From Symsagittifera roscoffensis (Eukaryota > Xenacoelomorpha > Acoela > Convolutidae): a DNA stretch of 60,000 nt. Every line of letters starts with the position of its first letter. The stretch's first letter is position 1. Location of the stretch: NCBI RefSeq assembly GCF_963678635.1, contig NC_087062.1:53642473-53702472 (forward strand), in the 5' to 3' direction. A model generated the notes under the pieces. That model made no database searches, was not told the DNA's origin, and worked only from the letters and a program-made list of their open reading frames with translations. A program made the position numbers and the translations under genes. Positions 30,776 through 41,314 of this stretch are shown here, piece by piece.

Positions 30776-31677
30776 TAAATTTCGTTGTGTTTTTTATCTC
30801 TGTTTAAAATCCATTCGGTGTGTGTACCGGAGGCTAATTTAAGAATTTGTGGGTGATGAAAATGATCTTCATCGTGTGTATGTAATGGTAGGTTATAACA
30901 AATTGAGTCTTTATTTGGTTGACAATAACCTTGTGCGTTTTTATGAGAGTTTGCTGTAAACATTATTGGTTTGCGTGGCTTTTGGTTAAAAACCATTTCA
31001 TATGGTGACATTCCTAAAGTTGTCGTGATTTGTGAATTATATGCTAAGGGAAATAGTTTTACATCTGCTGACCATTCGGTATATCTTGTATCATTGCCAT
31101 TGATGATACATCTGAGATATTCTTGTAATGAACGGTTCATACCTTCGACTAAGCCGTTTGTCCAAGGTGCGTGAGATGTACGTGGTTTGTGTTTAATGTT
31201 ATATAAATGACATAGTGTAATGATTTCATTATTTATGAATTCTGTACCGTTGTCTGTAACTAAAATTTCTGGTAGTCCGAATTTGGCTATCCAGTGTTCA
31301 TAGAGTGTTGTGTAAGCGTAATAAGCGTTACAATGTGGTACTGGGTTAAGTGCTACATAATGTGTAAATGCGTCAACAATTACCATGATGTAGGAGTTTC
31401 CTTCTGATGAGGGTGAAATTGGTCCTTTAGTATCAAATGAGATACGATGGTTAAAGTACAAACTTTGTCCTTTAAAATCTTGTTTTTGTGCTATTTGTTT
31501 TTGATTTGGGTAAGGTTTATTTAGTTGACATACTATACAGTCATTGCATAGTACTTTTATCCAAATTGGTGCATTTGGGAAATAAAAGTTTTGTATAAAA
31601 TTTGAATATGTTTTCTCTGATCCAGAGTGTCCTTTAATATTTTGTGTATGTGAAATATTAAAAGCTATGAGAATCAT
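30766..31677 (-). pseudogene. pol: integrase zinc finger and catalytic core
   Basis: Part of the pol polyprotein. Zinc-binding region KGHSGSEKT...CIVCQLNK; catalytic triad D82 (SFDTKGP), D142 (VTDNGTEF) and E178 (NGLVEGMN), numbered in this 303-residue frame; followed by YNSQITTTLGMSPYEMVF. This pattern is the Ty3/gypsy DDE integrase. All core residues are present. A frameshift at its C-terminal end (about 30770) separates it from the GPY/F domain, and the frame runs upstream without an ATG through 32127. Confidence 0.9.
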
Positions 31678-32424
31678 ACTTAAAGGGAGACAGGGAACTG
31701 TATATTCATTTAGTTTGTATTCTAGAAGGTCTGTGTTTTCGTTAGTTGTTGTATTATTGAATTTTCGAAAATATCGGAGGAGTGTTTTGTTTCCTAGAAT
31801 AGTTGAATCTGCTTTGATAGGTTTAGTTTTATATTTGTGCCATGATTTCAGTTGTCGAATTACTGGGTCAAGGTTTTGATATTCTTTCAGTGTTGAAATT
31901 GTAATTGTTTCTGTTGGGGGGAGAAAAATGTTTTCAATTTCTAATTTAGATAAGGGTATTGTATCAAGTGGGTCATGGAGGTCAAAAACTTGATTTATTG
32001 TGTATTTTGAGTCGTTTGTTTGTGGTCCTGATAAATTTATTTTATCAGTTAGGTTTTCTTTTTCAATTAGTGGAAAAAGGTCTTTCTTATGCGAGTGTTG
32101 TTTTACTCTTTTTTGTTGTGTGTTATTTTATATCCATTGTGAATATGGGATTGGTTTAAAAGTTGATGTTCCAAGTAGATCAACTTCATAGTGATTATTT
32201 TGACAATCTAAATAAAGTGGGAAATGTTGTAAATTATTTATTTGTGATTGTTCAACGTCAGTTTTTACTGCATATTTGCATTCCAATCGGGGTGATGTTT
32301 CATTTTCTGCAAGGTAGAATTTTATATTTTTGGGTATTTGAACAGTGGTTTTACGTGTAAGTAATTCAGGTGGCGTATTTCGACTTAAGGTGTCTGGTAA
32401 TGCAAGATTTTTTCCTGCGTCCAA
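31678..32424 (-). pseudogene. pol: RNase H-integrase linker with in-frame TAA
   Basis: The frame after the second pol frameshift (near 32418) reads LPDTLSRN, the conserved end of the RT/RNase H segment, through to PIPYSQWI. It is interrupted by TAA at 32130-32128. It then continues in the same frame (KYTINQVFDL, QLKSWHKYKTKPIKAD, ILGNKTLLRYF) straight into integrase. The same linker, decayed, appears at 180-580 in copy 3. Confidence 0.8.
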
Positions 32425-33020
32425 ACTATATGTAAGTTTGGGAATTTCATTAAAATTAGTTGAAATCTATAAACTCGGTGGTTTGGATTAGACTTTTGTG
32501 TAAAAAGAAAGATGATTGGTTTATGGTTTGTGAATAGAACTGTGGGATGTTTTGATCCAAGTATCAGAAATTCATATTCTGTTAGTGTATATATTATGGC
32601 TGTACATTCTCTCATTAGAGTTGAGATTCGTAGCTCTGCTTGAGTGAATAATCGAGAATTTGCTGATATGAGGTTCATTTTATTTGTACCATTATGTGAT
32701 TGTAATAATGCTGCGCCGATGCCAAAGTTCGAAGCATCGCACATTGCATAAAATGGTTGATTTGAATCTGGAATTGTGTTTGATATTTGTTCAGTTAGAA
32801 GTTTTTTAATTTCTTCAAATCGTGCTTGATGTTCTGTATTCCATTCAAAATTATTTTGTTGTCTAAGTATATTATAGAATGGTCGTAGATATAATTGCAT
32901 TTTATAAACATATTTGCTTAAAAAGTTTAGCATTCCAAGGAATTCTTGGATTTTCTTTTTATTTGTTGGTGGTTGGAGTTTTTGAATAGCGTCTATACGT
33001 GATTTCAATGGAGTGATTGT
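32385..33020 (-). pseudogene. pol: RT connection and RNase H
   Basis: The frame after the first pol frameshift (in the A-run at about 33019-33025): IQKLQPPTNKKKIQEFLGMLNFLSKY, then RNase H (FYAMCDASNFGIGAALLQ, ELRISTLMRECTAIIYTLTEYEF, VLFTNHKPI). These are standard Ty3/gypsy landmarks. The frame ends at another one-base shift near 32418, inside VWTxxKNLALPDTLSR. Confidence 0.88.
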
Positions 33021-35034
33021 TTTTTCTTTCTATATTATGTCCTAAGAATTTAACTCTTGTCAAAAAGAAGTGTGATTTATCGGGGGCGGCCTTCAGATTT
33101 TCGTTCTGAAGTATTTGGTGATATTGTTCTAAAACATTGAACATTTCCTCTTTTGTCTGTGATTGCATAAAAACATCGTCTAAATAGGTGATTGCGTTTT
33201 TCTTGAGTATTAGTGGTCGAAAAATTTTGCTCATAAAAGCTGAAAATGCTGCTGGTCCTATGGATATTCCGTAGAATAAGCGGTTGAATTCGTATTGTTG
33301 GTTTCCAATAACAAATTGTGTTAAACGTCGTGATTGTTCATCTAATGGCATTTGATTGTATGCACTATTCATATCTGCGGTTGTAAAATATTTTCCGTTT
33401 ATTTTTGTTAAAATAACTTGTATTGGTTCAATAGGCCAATTACACTTTGATTCATCTATGAGTGAGTTGAGGTATCTAGCATCGAGAACAATTTTTAATG
33501 ATTCTCCTTTGGCTAGAATGATAACAGGGTTGATAAATGTGTTGCCTTTTGGTTGTTCTTCTTTGTTTACTGGTGATATAATGTTGTATTGTTCTAAAAT
33601 GTCGAGTAATCTGTTCACTTTATCGTGTAAGTGAATTGGTACTTTACTTGCTCTTTGTTTTTTGAAAACTGCGTCTGGTTTTAATGGGAGATGTAGTGAT
33701 GAGCTGATTTTGCCAACATCAAATTTGGATGTTGCATAGACTGATGAATATTTAATTAGCTGTTTGGCTAATTTTTCAAATTCGTCTTGTGTTATTTGTG
33801 AATGTTGGAAATTAAACATTGTTAAAAATGTCTGTTGATTTTCTGTGTAGTTATTTATGTTGAATGTCGGTTTGAAATATGGGGTTTTTGTGAAATAATC
33901 CGTATTTCTGTTTTCGTTACTTATTATATTATTTATAGATAATTCTTCATTAAGGATTGTGGATTGGCAAATATCTAGTAATTGGAGTATAATATTTACA
34001 CGATATGCTTTTTCGTGTATTGGTGATATTGTAGCGTTGGTTTCGCAATAGCCTAAAAGTCCTAAAGGTAATGTTACTTGGTAAGGTGTATTATTGTATA
34101 CATGTAAGGAAATAATATCTGAATTCGAGTTTTTCAAATATTTTATTGATGAGATTGTGATTTTGAGAAACTTATGAATAGGTTTGAATTCAAAATCTGA
34201 CATATAAAATTTTTGTTTGTTTTGTTTTTTATCATATTGGTGAACTTGTTTGATTGAAAAATTATAGATGTTTCCTGATAGTGGTTTCAAGTGTTTTCTT
34301 TGTTGGTTATATGTTGGGTAAAATTTTGAAAAGAATGGTGGTTGTTTATTTAATCTTTGAAAAAATGTTAGGGATGTGTCTTTTGTTTTTGTATATTTAT
34401 CTTTGATTAATATTTTACTATTCAAGATGTTGATTGATGGTATATATTTAGAGATAAATGGTATTCCAATGATATTATATTTAATATCAGTGATATGGAA
34501 TATTTGTTTAAATGGTTTGGTTAAAATTTTGTTTTGCTCCATTGTTCTTGTGGGGAGAAGAAATAATTGAATTTTTCCGTAGTTTATTAATGTTGATCCT
34601 TGTGCTGTTGCTAGTTTGCTGGAGGTTTCAAGAGGTGTTAGCTTTGGGTGTAAGGTTTTTATTTCATTCCATGTGGGAATGTTTATTATATTTGATTCTG
34701 CTCCTGAATCAATTAAAAAATCAATTTCAAGATCTGGTGGTTGAAATTCTTTGCTTCTTGGACTTTCTAAAAGAAATGGTATTGTCCAAATTTTTTCTTT
34801 GGGTTGTTCTTTTTGTATGTTTTGATAGATGTGATTTGTATTCAAGCATTTTGTTTTTTCGTTCTCATTGGGTTGATTTGTAGTGTTAATTTTATTAGTT
34901 TTTTGCGTCGTCGGTGTGGAATGGATGGGTTCGATATAATAATTGTGAAGGAGTTCTGATTGATTTTCATATATGTGTGATGAAAAAGGTTGTTCATATA
35001 TAACAGGTTCATAGTCATTTTCGACTTTTATCAT
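32959..35034 (-). pseudogene. pol: pol: aspartic protease and reverse transcriptase
   Basis: A 691-codon frame. The protease motif FLIDSGAES has its active Asp at residue 109, followed by the flap/ILG-type region IKYNIIGIPFIS. RT blocks: LKPDAVFKKQRASKVP, NPVIILAKGESLKIVLDARYLN, FTTADMNSAYNQMPL, FNRLFYGISIGPAAF, and catalytic YLDD at about 617-620, then KCxxF-type APDKSHFFLTRVKFLGH. RT is of the Ty3/gypsy (errantivirus-like) class. The upstream gag tail is in the same frame, separated only by an in-frame TGA. The frame is disabled downstream by a shift in a run of six A residues. Confidence 0.92.
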
Positions 35035-35554
35035 ATTGATGGAGAGAGTGTTTTCTGCATCGCTTTCTGAATCTGATGATCCACAGTTTATTTGATTGAG
35101 TTGTAACGTATCAGTTACTGTGTCATCAATACCTGGAGGGTCTGATGTTGTTTCTGGATTAAATTGTACTTGATTAATATGTCTTTGATGTTTAGGTGTA
35201 CTACTTCTGTGGCGATTATTAGAATTATTATAGTTATTATTATTCCGGTGTGGTGATTGGGAATAATTTCTATAACGATTATTATAACTTGAGTGTCAAT
35301 TTTGTGAATTATTTCGCGATCTATTTTGGTAATTATTGTTTGGTCTGTTATAGTTCGATCTATTATATGAATTATTCCTTGATTGATTGTTCGGGTAATT
35401 CTGGTTTCGGTTGTTTGAATAACTTCTATTCCGATTATTGGAGTAGTTTCTATTCCTATTGTATGATGAATTTCGTGATTGATTGTTTGGATAGTAATTA
35501 TTTCTTGATTGGGAATTAGATCTAGAAACAAATCGTTGTGTATTTGAATTTGAT
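35035..35554 (-). pseudogene. gag C-terminal (nucleocapsid-like, Asn/Arg/Ser-rich) tail with in-frame TGA
   Basis: In frame with pol. Upstream of TGA (35298-35296) the residues are repetitive and basic: SRNSSYNRNRNYSNN, NRSYSNNRNQNYPNN. Downstream they continue RYRNYSQSPHRNNNNYNN and then an acidic stretch (SSDSESDAENT) into the protease frame. No CCHC zinc knuckle is present in the visible part. The N-terminal part is lost in the gap. The shared frame suggests gag-pol as a single frame, by readthrough of TGA or a point mutation. Confidence 0.7.
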
Positions 35555-35754
35555 NNNNNNNNNNNNNNNNNNNNNNNNNNNNNNNNNNNNNNNNNNNNNN
35601 NNNNNNNNNNNNNNNNNNNNNNNNNNNNNNNNNNNNNNNNNNNNNNNNNNNNNNNNNNNNNNNNNNNNNNNNNNNNNNNNNNNNNNNNNNNNNNNNNNNN
35701 NNNNNNNNNNNNNNNNNNNNNNNNNNNNNNNNNNNNNNNNNNNNNNNNNNNNNN
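35555..35754. other. Assembly gap (200 N)
   Basis: Exactly 200 N, probably a placeholder length. The 5' LTR and most of gag of copy 1 should lie here, and possibly opsin A exon 3. Confidence 0.95.
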
Positions 35755-36305
35755 ATTTGAGAAAAATCTTACTTTTTTTATGTTGTGACAAAAAAAAACC
35801 TACCGGCACAAAAATTGCAGCTGACAAAAGCTAACTATACTTTGGTCTCTGCATCAAACTAATACATTTGCTTCAGGGGCGGATTTATGGGGGGACGCCC
35901 CCCCCCCCCTCAGGGATTCGACCCCTGCCGACTCAAATGGTCCCCCTTTGGTACTTTTAATAAATCCATTTTTGGACGACCGACCCTAAAATTTTTCTAA
36001 AGGCGCCTTTGGCGCCAATATATACTAATTTTGAGAAAAATCTTACTTTTTTTATGTTGTGACAAAAAAAAACCTACCGGCACAAAAAATTGCAGCTGAC
36101 AAAAGCTAACTATACTTTGGTCTCTGCATCAAACTAATACATTTGCTTCAGGGGCGGATTTATGGGGGGCGGAGCCCCCCCCCCCTCCTCAGGGATTCGA
36201 CCCCCTGCCGACTCAAAGGGTCCCAAAGTACCCCCTTTGGTCCTTCTTTTTGAAATCCATTTTTGGCCGGACCGACCCTTAAAATTTTCTCAAGGCGCCG
36301 TTGGC
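35755..36305. repeat. Direct repeat of about 274 bp beside the gap
   Basis: GAGAAAAATCTTACTTTTTTTATG at 35759 and 36033 starts two near-identical units (274-275 nt apart). They include the flank of the hAT-like MITE and its first 155 bp or so. The copy near the gap may be a real duplication or a misjoined allele. Confidence 0.8.
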
Positions 36306-36534
36306 GCCAATATATACTAATTTTAAGGGGGGAGCGCGCGCCTAAAAAACGCAATTTTTTGGTCAAAATTTTTCAAAAATTGCCTAAAAACGCAGAAAAT
36401 TTGGCCAAAACAGGGACTAAACAGTGCTTAGGGAGAGCTCAAAAAAATCAATTCGGTCAACCTAAAAAAAGGTCGACAAATTTTCGATTTTTTTTTAAAA
36501 TCCCCCCCTCGAGAAAATCCTAGATCCGCCACTG
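36149..36534. mobile_element. hAT-like MITE, 386 bp, with 8-bp target duplication
   Basis: Ends CAGGGGCGGAT and ATCCGCCACTG (inverted repeats) and is flanked by perfect 8-bp direct repeats ATTTGCTT at 36141-36148 and 36535-36542. An 8-bp duplication with CAG/CTG ends fits hAT. The interior shares GGCGCCAATATATACTAATTTT and the GCGCGCG block with the other family members in the window. Non-coding. Confidence 0.88.
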
Positions 36535-36617
36535 ATTTGCTTTGTGAATTGATAACCAATTAGCGTCTAATTTTAGACAGTTTTGTTCAAATTTTGTTCA
36601 AAAATAATTATCCGCAC

Positions 36618-36743
36618 TGTCGAATGGAAGTATTTCAGGAAACTGGAGATGCAGAAAATCGGCTGGCACGCCATCACCATGATCAGGTCAACCACTGCAA
36701 GTTCACCAAAAACAGATTCTGCGGAGTGCGAAGTGACTTGGTC
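36618..36743 (-). pseudogene. Opsin A exon 2 (TM2), with two 1-nt deletions relative to opsin B
   Basis: After acceptor TTTATTTCAG the first codons read TKSLRTPQNLFLVNL, joined in phase to exon 1. The frame then breaks because one base is missing compared with opsin B (AACTTG-CAGTGG versus AATCTGGCGGTGG). The shifted frame resumes AVVDLIMVMACQPIFCISSFLKY. A second base is missing before the donor-like GTGCGG at 36617 (exon 126 nt versus 128 nt in B). Net loss of two bases disrupts the reading frame. Either opsin A is a pseudogene or these are consensus errors. Confidence 0.8.
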
Positions 36744-37007
36744 CTGAAATAAATCGAAACTCAGAAAATACTTCAAAAAACTTTCTCTAAAATCGAATCA
36801 TTTCACAAACCATTTTAAGTTGAATACTTTTTGAGTACAATTTTTATGCAAAACGTATCAGTTTCGCTCAATCATATTTATATTTATTCATCATTGTTCA
36901 TCACTGTATATCTAGTGAAAAAAAAAATAATTTTTTGCTGATCATGGTCCCAAATGGCTTAAGTTCTGAGGGTGAGGGTCTAAAACTAATATCAATACAA
37001 TTCTTAC

Positions 37008-37213
37008 GAGAGGAATATGTGAATAGTGATGCCATTGCCATGGACTCCCAGATAGATTAGTATCATGAGAATGCTGCCTATCAAGTTGTGCACCCAGTTG
37101 GGAAGTGGCTCGTAGAAGGAGTGTTTCCAGCTCTCCTCTTCTCCGTCCACAGATAAGTCCGGAACCACACTCAAACCAATTCCCATGAAGGATTCATTCA
37201 AGTTCTCAGACAT
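37008..37213 (-). CDS. Opsin A exon 1 (N-terminus, TM1)
   Basis: ATG at 37213 opens MSENLNESFMGIGLSVVPDL, then an acidic stretch (DGEEESW) and TM1 (PLPNWVHNLIGSILMILIYLGVHGNGITIHIFLS) with the GxxGNG motif of rhodopsin-type receptors. The NES sequon in the N-terminus is a likely glycosylation site. The donor GTAAGA begins at 37007. Length is 206 nt, identical to opsin B exon 1. The upstream in-frame codons lack an ATG, which supports this start. Confidence 0.88.
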
Positions 37214-38276
37214 GTTAACACGAAACTTGTGTTGTTCCGATGACAAATCCAATGTGCAACTTCTATTATAAATCTGATAACTGCCTCAGTTTTTAGTGAT
37301 GCTTAAGCTGCAAAATGTGGCTCGATGTTTTCCCCAAGGATGTAAAAAGATGGAGTTTACTGCAACAATAAGCAGAGGTGTGCAAGATTTTGAAAACTTA
37401 AAATGGTCAAAAGTTTGAGTGATAGATAGCTTAGGGATAATTGAGGGCTATTTGGAATAAAATTACGAAGGAAAGAGATAAAAACTGAATAGTTGGGTAT
37501 CAATTTTTCTAAAAATTATTTGAATTTAGGACAGGCTTAGTTCCAGCGGAGAAAAAAAGAGAATGTATGATTTTTTTCTGACTCTTTCATTACTTTGAAC
37601 ACAGTCTTTTTCAGAGGAACTGCCTTCGGAAAAAAATTTGCCGCCCTGAGCTTTGTTTACTCTCGTTGAAAAAGCGATGACCGAGTTCAATCAGCGGCGT
37701 GAAAAAAATCATATATCAAAAGCCAAGTGATGTTTTCCATTTGCTAAAAATATTTCGATTGCAATCAAAGATATTGGAAATGTTTTATACAAGAAAGTGG
37801 GCGCAAACATAGCACACAAAGCTTTAAATTATTTTCATGAATGATCAAACGGGTAACTGCGCTTGAAACAGCCGAAGCATTGAAAAACAATACCCCTTTT
37901 TTCTTATAGTCTTCTCTAATGAAACCGAAATAAGTAACCAAAGGTGTCGCGCAATCAGGAAAAAATATCAACAGGTTAGAAAAAATCATCTATGACCTCA
38001 AACCACAAGAAAAAGGCAAAGTCAATCGCACCCTCGAGACTCTCTGCTTGCTTTGACGATTACATTAAACATCACCAAAGACTTTTGAATAGTTCACACC
38101 TAATATTTGATGAGTTCAACCAATCAACTTATGGATTCACTCAATTAGCTGATGAATATACTTGCTAAATAATTGCCTTTTGTCGAATCCTGCCAAAAAC
38201 TAAATCTAAATTCTTTAAGCAGCTTGATTCAAAATAACTGAATTGGTAAAGAAAATGGACAATTATTTTCGAACAG

Positions 38277-39764
38277 AACAAGATTTTTCGTATCAGGGCG
38301 AAGCCCTGAATGTTTCGACTGCCTTTTAAGGTCTATGGAGCAAAAAATAACCTGAAAAAATTTAAGGTAATAAAATATAATGAAAAAAAAATTTCCACTT
38401 AGAGATTTTTTTGATTATCATCCCCCGCACGCCAAATAAAGTACAAGTGATAGAATTGGCTACTAGTAACAAAACAATTATGGCAAAAAAGTTTCCTTTA
38501 ACCAATTTGAAACAATTTCTAGGACAATTAAATCTCCGCTTACGCGTTAATAGCGCAAAATAGATAGCATGTTAATTGTCCCAAATTGGCCAAAATGGCA
38601 ATATTCAAACCCCCATAACTTTACAAAAAATAACCACAGGTGAAATATCTTTTCAGATTTAAGCTCAAGACAACAATATTTTTGAATGTTTTATAAAAGG
38701 TTTGTCAAAAATGGCTAGTTGAAAAGTCAAAATTTGTCTGAAGAAAAAAAAACCCACCCCGATCACAAATATTCCGTTAATTTCATTTTGAAAATCGGAA
38801 CAACAAGACGAAATTTTAAAGTTTTTGTAGGTATTTTCTTACATGCAAGGCGCAAATGGTATATTTTTTCACACGTAAGGATATTTTTATCCTCTAGTAA
38901 CAAGTTATTCTGAAAAACTTAGTTGTCTTTTTCAGTTTGCAATTATTTAGAGCGCCAAAATACCCTACGCGTTAATAGTAAACTAGCATTAGGGCGTTCA
39001 AATGTTCAAAATGTTTTGGATTTCAAATTTGGTAGTTATCAAAACACTCAGAGTTTAGCAAAGATGAATCATTTTTCTTCGTTCGGTTGTTCTAAAAATA
39101 TTCGTCAACAATAGCTTACAAAAAAATGATCAGTACAAAAAAAAACAACCCAAACAAATATCTTCCATCACTTTCTTCAAAAGTCGGTACAACAAGGCTT
39201 TTTGTATCAAGGCGGACCGCCCATTTGTTTCTTGCTCTTTGATGAGTTTTTGATCCAACTTTCGTAACGAAAGTAACGGAATATTTGTGCTCGGGGCGGA
39301 CTTTTTTCTTCAGAAAAACTTCGACCTTTTAACTAGCCATTTTTGACGTAATTCAAAAAGTGTTGTTGTCTTGAGCTTAATTTTGAAAATATATTTTACC
39401 TGTGATCACTTTTGTAAAGTTATGGGGGTTTCAAGATTGCCATTTCGGCCAATTTGGGACATTAACATGCGATATATTTCGCGCAATTAATGCGTAAGCG
39501 GAGATTTAATCCGTCGTAGAAATCGTTCCAAACTCCTTGAAGGAAACTTTTTCGCCAGGATTGATTTGTTACCAGGAGCGAAGTCTATCACTTTGTACTT
39601 TATATGGCGGGTGGGAGGATGATTTTCAAGAAAAATCTCAAATTTCAAATTTCTTTTTCCAATTTATTTTATTACATTAAATTTTTTCATGTTATTACTG
39701 GTCCATAGACCTTAAAAGGCAGTCGGAATATTTAGGGCTTCGCCCCGATACGAACAGTCTTGTT
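38277..39764. mobile_element. Foldback (inverted) pair of a dispersed non-autonomous repeat
   Basis: The left end AACAAGATTTTTCGTATCAG and right end CGATACGAACAGTCTTGTT are inverted. Long inner arms match: CTCCGCTTACGCGTTAATAG against its complement, and AACCCCCATAACTTTAC against GTAAAGTTATGGGGGTTT. Each arm corresponds to a unit also present at 44792-45327 and partly at 43680-43996 and 46960-47000. The outer end bears a GGGC-TTC-GCCC hairpin. No transposase, and class not resolved. Confidence 0.7.
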
Positions 39765-40609
39765 TATGTATGTTTTGGTAAATTTAACAGAATGGATTTT
39801 GATTCTGCAAAATCTCCGCCTGCAATGATTAAAAGAAAATGGCACGTTTTTCATCTAGCAACGCGTCGTTTGAACCAATTACTTAATTTTTTTCATCATA
39901 TAATCGATTTGTTTTAGAAAAAAAATTTTTATAATAGTTTATGATTAATTTTGATGTACTAGAAAAATAGTTTTTTTTTGGAAGTGAAATGATTGTTTCT
40001 GTCAAGTTACTATTAAGCGAGTTTTCAAGGAAAACTTTCAGAGGGTTACAATTAGATTGAACGAAAAAGTTCAAGTTTTATTTATTTAACGAGAAGACTT
40101 TTGAAGCTCTTAAAGTTTTATTGGGCATAAATTTATGATATAAAACGTTGTGTGGCAGGCGAAATTCCAATCAACAAAAAGTTTGAAGAGCTTAAATTTC
40201 AGGAAGATGGGGTCTGTGAAGAATTGATTTTGTATTAAGGGAGGGGGTTTTGTCACTGCCTGTATAATTCAACCCATTTGACAACTTAAGGGCCCCTTGA
40301 TAATAGTTTTCAAGTTCACAACTTATTCACTTTAAAAAAAATCCGTTCACCAGTATTTGAAAGTTACAAGATTTAGTTGTTATTTATTATTATACACTTT
40401 CATACATATTTTCATAGGTGCAATTTCTTCTTAATTGAGGAGTGCAGTGCAGTAATATCTTTCAATTGCTATTGAAACTTCAAAAGAAAGTACTGAGAGA
40501 TAGTTTTCCCTTTTTGAACATTGTTTTTGATAGGAGCTTTTTTTGTTAAAATCTTCATTAAGCTTCAGATTTTAAATTTTTTATCAACAACACAGAACTT
40601 TTAAAGGAT

Positions 40610-40959
40610 GAAATCTATAAATTTTTTTGGTGGGAGGCGGACTCTCAAAAAGTTTTCGAAAATTTTGTCGACCTTTATTTAAGGTCGAGCACATTGAATA
40701 AGCAAGCTCTCCCAAATTACTATGAAGACCATATTTTGGTCAAAATTTCTGCGCAGCAAGCAAATTTCTAAAAAAAAATAGCCAAAGAGCGTGCGCTTTT
40801 TGGAAAATATGACCAGGTAACTGCGTTTTTTTGGCGCGCGCTCCTCCTCAAAGTTAGTGTATATTAGCGTCAACGGCGCCTTTTCGAAAAATTTAGGTTC
40901 AGCCGCCCAAAATAATTGTTCTAGTTGAAATTCCCTTACCCGCCCTAAACCCGCTACTG
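40610..40959. mobile_element. Decayed hAT-like MITE
   Basis: Shares GGCGCGCGCTCC, the GTGTATATTAGCG...GGCGCC block and a right end CCCGCTACTG with the 36149 family. The left end is not clear. Confidence 0.5.
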
Positions 40960-41314
40960 TTTAGAAATTTAAGTGGTTTCAAGAGTTTTTTTGTCAACTT
41001 GAATATAATTTGCTTAATCTCAATTCTTTTAGGTAATTGTTTTTGTTAAAATTCTTAATAATTATTCATTGTTTCTCTACAATTTGCATTAATGAATCCA
41101 GATTATCTATCTAAAAGAGAAAGTAAGCAGATAGATTTGAATTAGGGTTGGGCTAGAGTAAAATTTTTTATGTAAGTTTTCTAAAATGTGTTTGGACTTT
41201 TTAGAAAGCTCGAATTAAGTTTTGAGAGCTCTTTCAGAAGAATTCTTTTTTAGTTCAATTTAGTTTAAAAACAACTAGCTCAAGCGATTTGACCACCAAC
41301 CTCGCTGCTGCTAA

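Larger units (their letters stand above)
21603..35554 (-). mobile_element. Env-bearing Ty3/gypsy-type LTR retroelement, copy 1 (most complete)
   Basis: Sense order on the minus strand: gag tail (cut by the gap), protease-RT-RNase H-integrase-GPY/F, then ORFa, ORFb, ORFc, env, ORFd, intron and 3' LTR ending at 21603. pol has three frameshifts and one in-frame stop. ORFa, ORFb, env and ORFd are uninterrupted. The 5' LTR and most of gag are missing at the 200-N gap. It lies within opsin A, between exons 2 and 4, in the same transcriptional direction as that gene. It is retrovirus-like in having an envelope gene, and unusually rich in extra reading frames. Confidence 0.9.
37214..41314. other. Intergenic region between the divergent opsin genes
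   Basis: About 4.1 kb between the two opsin start codons. It contains the foldback element 38277-39764 and a decayed hAT-like MITE at about 40610-40959. No further gene seen. Both opsin promoters must lie in this interval; no motif is secure enough to name. Confidence 0.6.

Noticed and set aside
32959-35034. Plus-strand frames within pol (33356, 34376, 34512)
   Set aside because: They are shadows of the protease-RT frame, with hydrophobic composition caused by the complement of Asn/Lys/Glu-rich codons.
35115-35531. 138-codon Ile/Thr-rich frame on the minus strand
   Set aside because: It is the shifted reading of the Asn/Arg/Ser-rich gag tail; the pol-linked frame is the credible one.
38277-39764. 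Calling the foldback repeat a Helitron
   Set aside because: A terminal hairpin is present, but the end reads CTTGTT rather than CTRR and no A/T insertion site could be shown.
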